Part shown: piece after piece, positions 6,158 through 7,474 of the stretch
How positions within the stretch are numbered: position 1 is the first letter of the stretch
Layout of the letters: the number at the start of each line of letters is the position of its first letter
DNA from: Candidatus Wallbacteria bacterium
GTDB lineage: Bacteria; Muiribacteriota; UBA6191; JACPRK01
Length of the DNA: 7,474 nucleotides
Assembly (NCBI GenBank): GCA_016199905.1
Contig: JACQFU010000477.1
Location: 1 to 7,474, forward strand
Direction of reading: 5' to 3'
Made by a program: the position numbers and the translations under genes
Notes under the pieces: model-generated
What the model was told of the DNA's origin: nothing
Seen by the model: only the letters and a program-made list of their open reading frames with translations
Databases searched by the model: none

Positions 6158-6871
6158 CTAGACGTCCGCGAACTCCCGCCGGTGGCACTCGGGGCAGAGC
6201 GCGTGCGTAACGTCCAGCTCGAGGCGAACGTTCAGGTACGTCTCCAGGGACTCCCAGTTGCCCTCTTCCGTTCGCAGACGTTTGCACCACGCGCAGACCG
6301 GAACCAACCCCAAGATTTCCGTCACGCTGCCGATGTCCTCCAACATCAGCAACGACAGCGGAGGATCGGTGTCGGGCAGCGGCGAGGCGGTTACCAGAAG
6401 GTGGACCGGGACCACGTGTCCCTCGCGCACGATATCCAAACGGCTTCGCCTTCGCACGACTTTCCCATCCGTGAGCGCCCGCGTGACCGAGCCTCGAACC
6501 AAGCAGTCCTGGCAGGCGTACGAACGGCCGCAACCCGCCGGGTGTTCGGTGAAGTGGATGCAGTGCAGCACGTCGCCGCTCTTGCGCCGCAGCACCACCT
6601 CGGGTGTGTCGCCGATCATCTTGGCGCCGGCCGCGTTGAGGCCCTTGATGCGCATGTCGTCGTCCACCACGAAAACGGGAATGGGAATGGCGTCCAGGAC
6701 GACCCTCCAGGACACAAAGGCGCTTATAGGGGATTCAGTCACAGTTCGGCGGTCATCGCAAGAGGCGTGCCGCGTCAAGGTCGGCTCGTACCCCGCTCGC
6801 TTTTCGAGCGATCCGTCTTCAGGCCACTCGGAAATCGTGCGGTCCTTCGGCTGCACGCCGGCCGCCCTCAT
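6158..6871 (-). CDS. PAS-domain protein with two cysteine clusters (putative metal-binding sensor)
   Basis: This is a 237-residue cytoplasmic protein. Residues about 52-180 form a PAS domain: AIPIPVFVVDDDMRIKGLN (61-79) is the typical PAS start with a hydrophobic core and DDDMRI turn. In the middle of the PAS is a cysteine insertion with Cys104, Cys114, Cys120 and Cys123 (HC-IHF...GCGRSYACQDCLVRGSV), known to me from PAS proteins of environmental bacteria. The C-terminal module 188-232 (LVPVCAWCKRLRTEEGNWESLE ... HALCPECHRR) holds a CxxC-CxxC set: Cys193, Cys196, Cys226, Cys229. It is a common tail after PAS or response-regulator domains and is probably a small zinc-type fold. No kinase, GGDEF or HTH output domain follows, so it may signal by protein contact. 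ATG at 6871 is used; a GTG at 6742 (residue 44) is an equally plausible start, since residues 1-43 show no conserved fold. Neither has a clear Shine-Dalgarno. Its short distance to the acyltransferase suggests co-transcription. Confidence 0.8.
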   Translation of the reverse strand: MRAAGVQPKDRTISEWPEDGSLEKRAGYEPTLTRHASCDDRRTVTESPISAFVSWRVVLDAIPIPVFVVDDDMRIKGLNAAGAKMIGDTPEVVLRRKSGDVLHCIHFTEHPAGCGRSYACQDCLVRGSVTRALTDGKVVRRRSRLDIVREGHVVPVHLLVTASPLPDTDPPLSLLMLEDIGSVTEILGLVPVCAWCKRLRTEEGNWESLETYLNVRLELDVTHALCPECHRREFADV

Positions 6872-6917
6872 CGCCGAGAGTGCTCATCTATGGCGGTGTT
6901 TCGGGCCTCCCGCGACG

Positions 6918-6934
6918 TTGGCACTTCCCTTGAG
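6918..6934 (+). promoter_or_regulatory. sigma-54-like promoter candidate
   Basis: TTGGCAC (6918-6924), five bases, then TTGAG (6930-6934) has the sequence and spacing of a -24/-12 element (consensus TTGGCAC-N5-TTGC). The exception is GA where the highly conserved GC of the -12 box is expected. The predicted transcript start near 6944 would give a leader of about 30 bases to the ATG at 6976. It lies in the 104-base divergent gap 6872-6975. The mismatch at -12 lowers confidence. Confidence 0.3.
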
Positions 6935-6962
6935 TAGGTCTTTGGCGACACGGCTCGACGCC

Positions 6963-6969
6963 AAGGAGG
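6963..6969 (+). promoter_or_regulatory. strong ribosome binding site
   Basis: AAGGAGG lies six bases before the ATG at 6976. It is the only near-perfect Shine-Dalgarno in the window, and it decides both the start and the reality of the short gene that follows. Confidence 0.8.
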
Positions 6970-6975
6970 CTCCAG

Positions 6976-7416
6976 ATGAACCCGACCGCCGCCACCCGGA
7001 CTCCGATGAATCTCGCGCTGACACTCGCCCTGCTCGTTATGCCCACCGGGGGCTGCAACGTCTCGCTGAGTCTGCGAGGCGCCGGCGGCCAGTCGGGCGG
7101 ACTGCCCACCCGGACCGCCACGGCTGCGCCGCGCAAGAGCACTCCCGGCGGCCTCGAACAGGCCACGTACCGGCCCGCCCGGTCTGTGAAGAAGCCCTCC
7201 GCGCGTCCGGGCGGCACCAGCTTGGGCAGCCCCGGCTACAACCCGTCGACGCGGGCGGCCGACGTCCCCCTGCAAAAGAGTGCTCCCTTCAGCGACACGC
7301 CAGCCTGGCAACTCGCATCGGCCACGGATGGCCGCGCCGACGACCAGGCGCCCGCCGACCTCGCCGCCTCCGTCGTGGCCAAAGACGCACTCCGAACCCC
7401 AGGCAACCAACGTTGA
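6976..7416 (+). CDS. small putative secreted or lipoprotein, function unknown
   Basis: This is a 146-residue protein I do not recognise. Residues 1-10 are polar with one Arg, and residues 11-23 (MNLALTLALLVMP) are a hydrophobic signal-peptide core. TGGC (24-27) could be a lipobox with Cys27 as the lipidated residue, although Thr at -3 is atypical. The mature part is low in hydrophobic residues, rich in Ala, Gly, Ser, Thr and Pro, and probably disordered. It contains no cysteine after 27. The near-perfect Shine-Dalgarno at 6963-6969 and the signal peptide are the reasons to accept it. The opposite-strand frames over this stretch have neither. It is divergent from the PAS gene, and a following frame begins 12 bases after its stop, so it may be the first gene of an operon that continues beyond the window. 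The location is probably periplasmic or outer-membrane associated. Confidence 0.65.
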   Translation: MNPTAATRTPMNLALTLALLVMPTGGCNVSLSLRGAGGQSGGLPTRTATAAPRKSTPGGLEQATYRPARSVKKPSARPGGTSLGSPGYNPSTRAADVPLQKSAPFSDTPAWQLASATDGRADDQAPADLAASVVAKDALRTPGNQR

Positions 7417-7428
7417 ATCGGACCCGGA

Positions 7429-7474
7429 ATGTCCCGTGAAAACAAACCGCCCCCGCCGGCTGTGGAGCGCGGCG
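7429..7474 (+). CDS. 5' end of a possible next gene (partial)
   Basis: An ATG 12 bases after the stop of the small exported protein opens a frame that stays open to the window edge, giving MSRENKPPPPAVERG. The tight same-strand spacing suggests an operon partner. Only a weak CGGA-type sequence precedes it, and 15 codons are too few to identify a family or to prove coding. Confidence 0.35.
   Translation, partial: MSRENKPPPPAVERG

Noticed and set aside
6258..7439. 393-residue plus-strand frame across the PAS gene and the small exported protein
   Set aside because: Low-complexity Ser/Thr/Arg/Pro composition; it overlaps a real PAS gene antisense and the exported protein in another frame, and has no domain.

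Overview
This window is high-GC bacterial chromosomal DNA (roughly two thirds G+C by eye). It holds seven complete protein genes and the first codons of an eighth. I see no rRNA, tRNA, CRISPR array, transposase or phage gene. Several starts are GTG or TTG, and most genes lack a recognisable Shine-Dalgarno sequence. Lipid- and envelope-related genes are mixed with a PAS sensor-like protein. This fits a Gram-negative, environmental, often uncultured lineage such as Acidobacteriota, Myxococcota or a similar phylum, but the sequence does not settle which.

Layout. 80-874 (+) encodes an ABC-2 type permease of the DUF990-like family; its ATPase partner must lie outside the window. 933-1541 (+) is a two-part helix-turn-helix regulator. 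A 92-base convergent gap (1542-1633) with tandem hairpins separates it from 1634-3298 (-), a full-length AidB-like acyl-CoA dehydrogenase. The 291-base divergent gap 3299-3589 is almost filled by a composite inverted-repeat element: G-rich and C-rich flanks, an outer ~16-base arm pair, and an inner 25-base arm pair with one mismatch. Next is 3590-5134 (+), a multi-pass GT-C (PMT/ArnT-like) glycosyltransferase. A second convergent gap (5135-5314) again contains tandem hairpins, one with the same C(GAA)G tri-loop as in the first gap. A minus-strand pair follows: 6158-6871 (PAS protein with two cysteine clusters), then 5315-6103 (membrane-anchored hexapeptide-repeat acyltransferase). The last part, 6976-7416 (+), is a small secreted or lipoprotein-like protein with the only strong Shine-Dalgarno in the window. 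It lies behind a sequence resembling a sigma-54 promoter and is followed after 12 bases by the start of another reading frame that runs off the end.

Functional picture. The genes do not form one obvious pathway. The permease, the GT-C glycosyltransferase, the LbH acyltransferase and the small exported protein all point to the cell envelope, but they sit in separate transcription units. The most unusual non-coding feature is the composite inverted repeat at about 3318-3576. It looks like one copy of a dispersed intergenic repeat family and may carry the promoters of both flanking genes. No clear new multi-gene defence or mobile system is visible.
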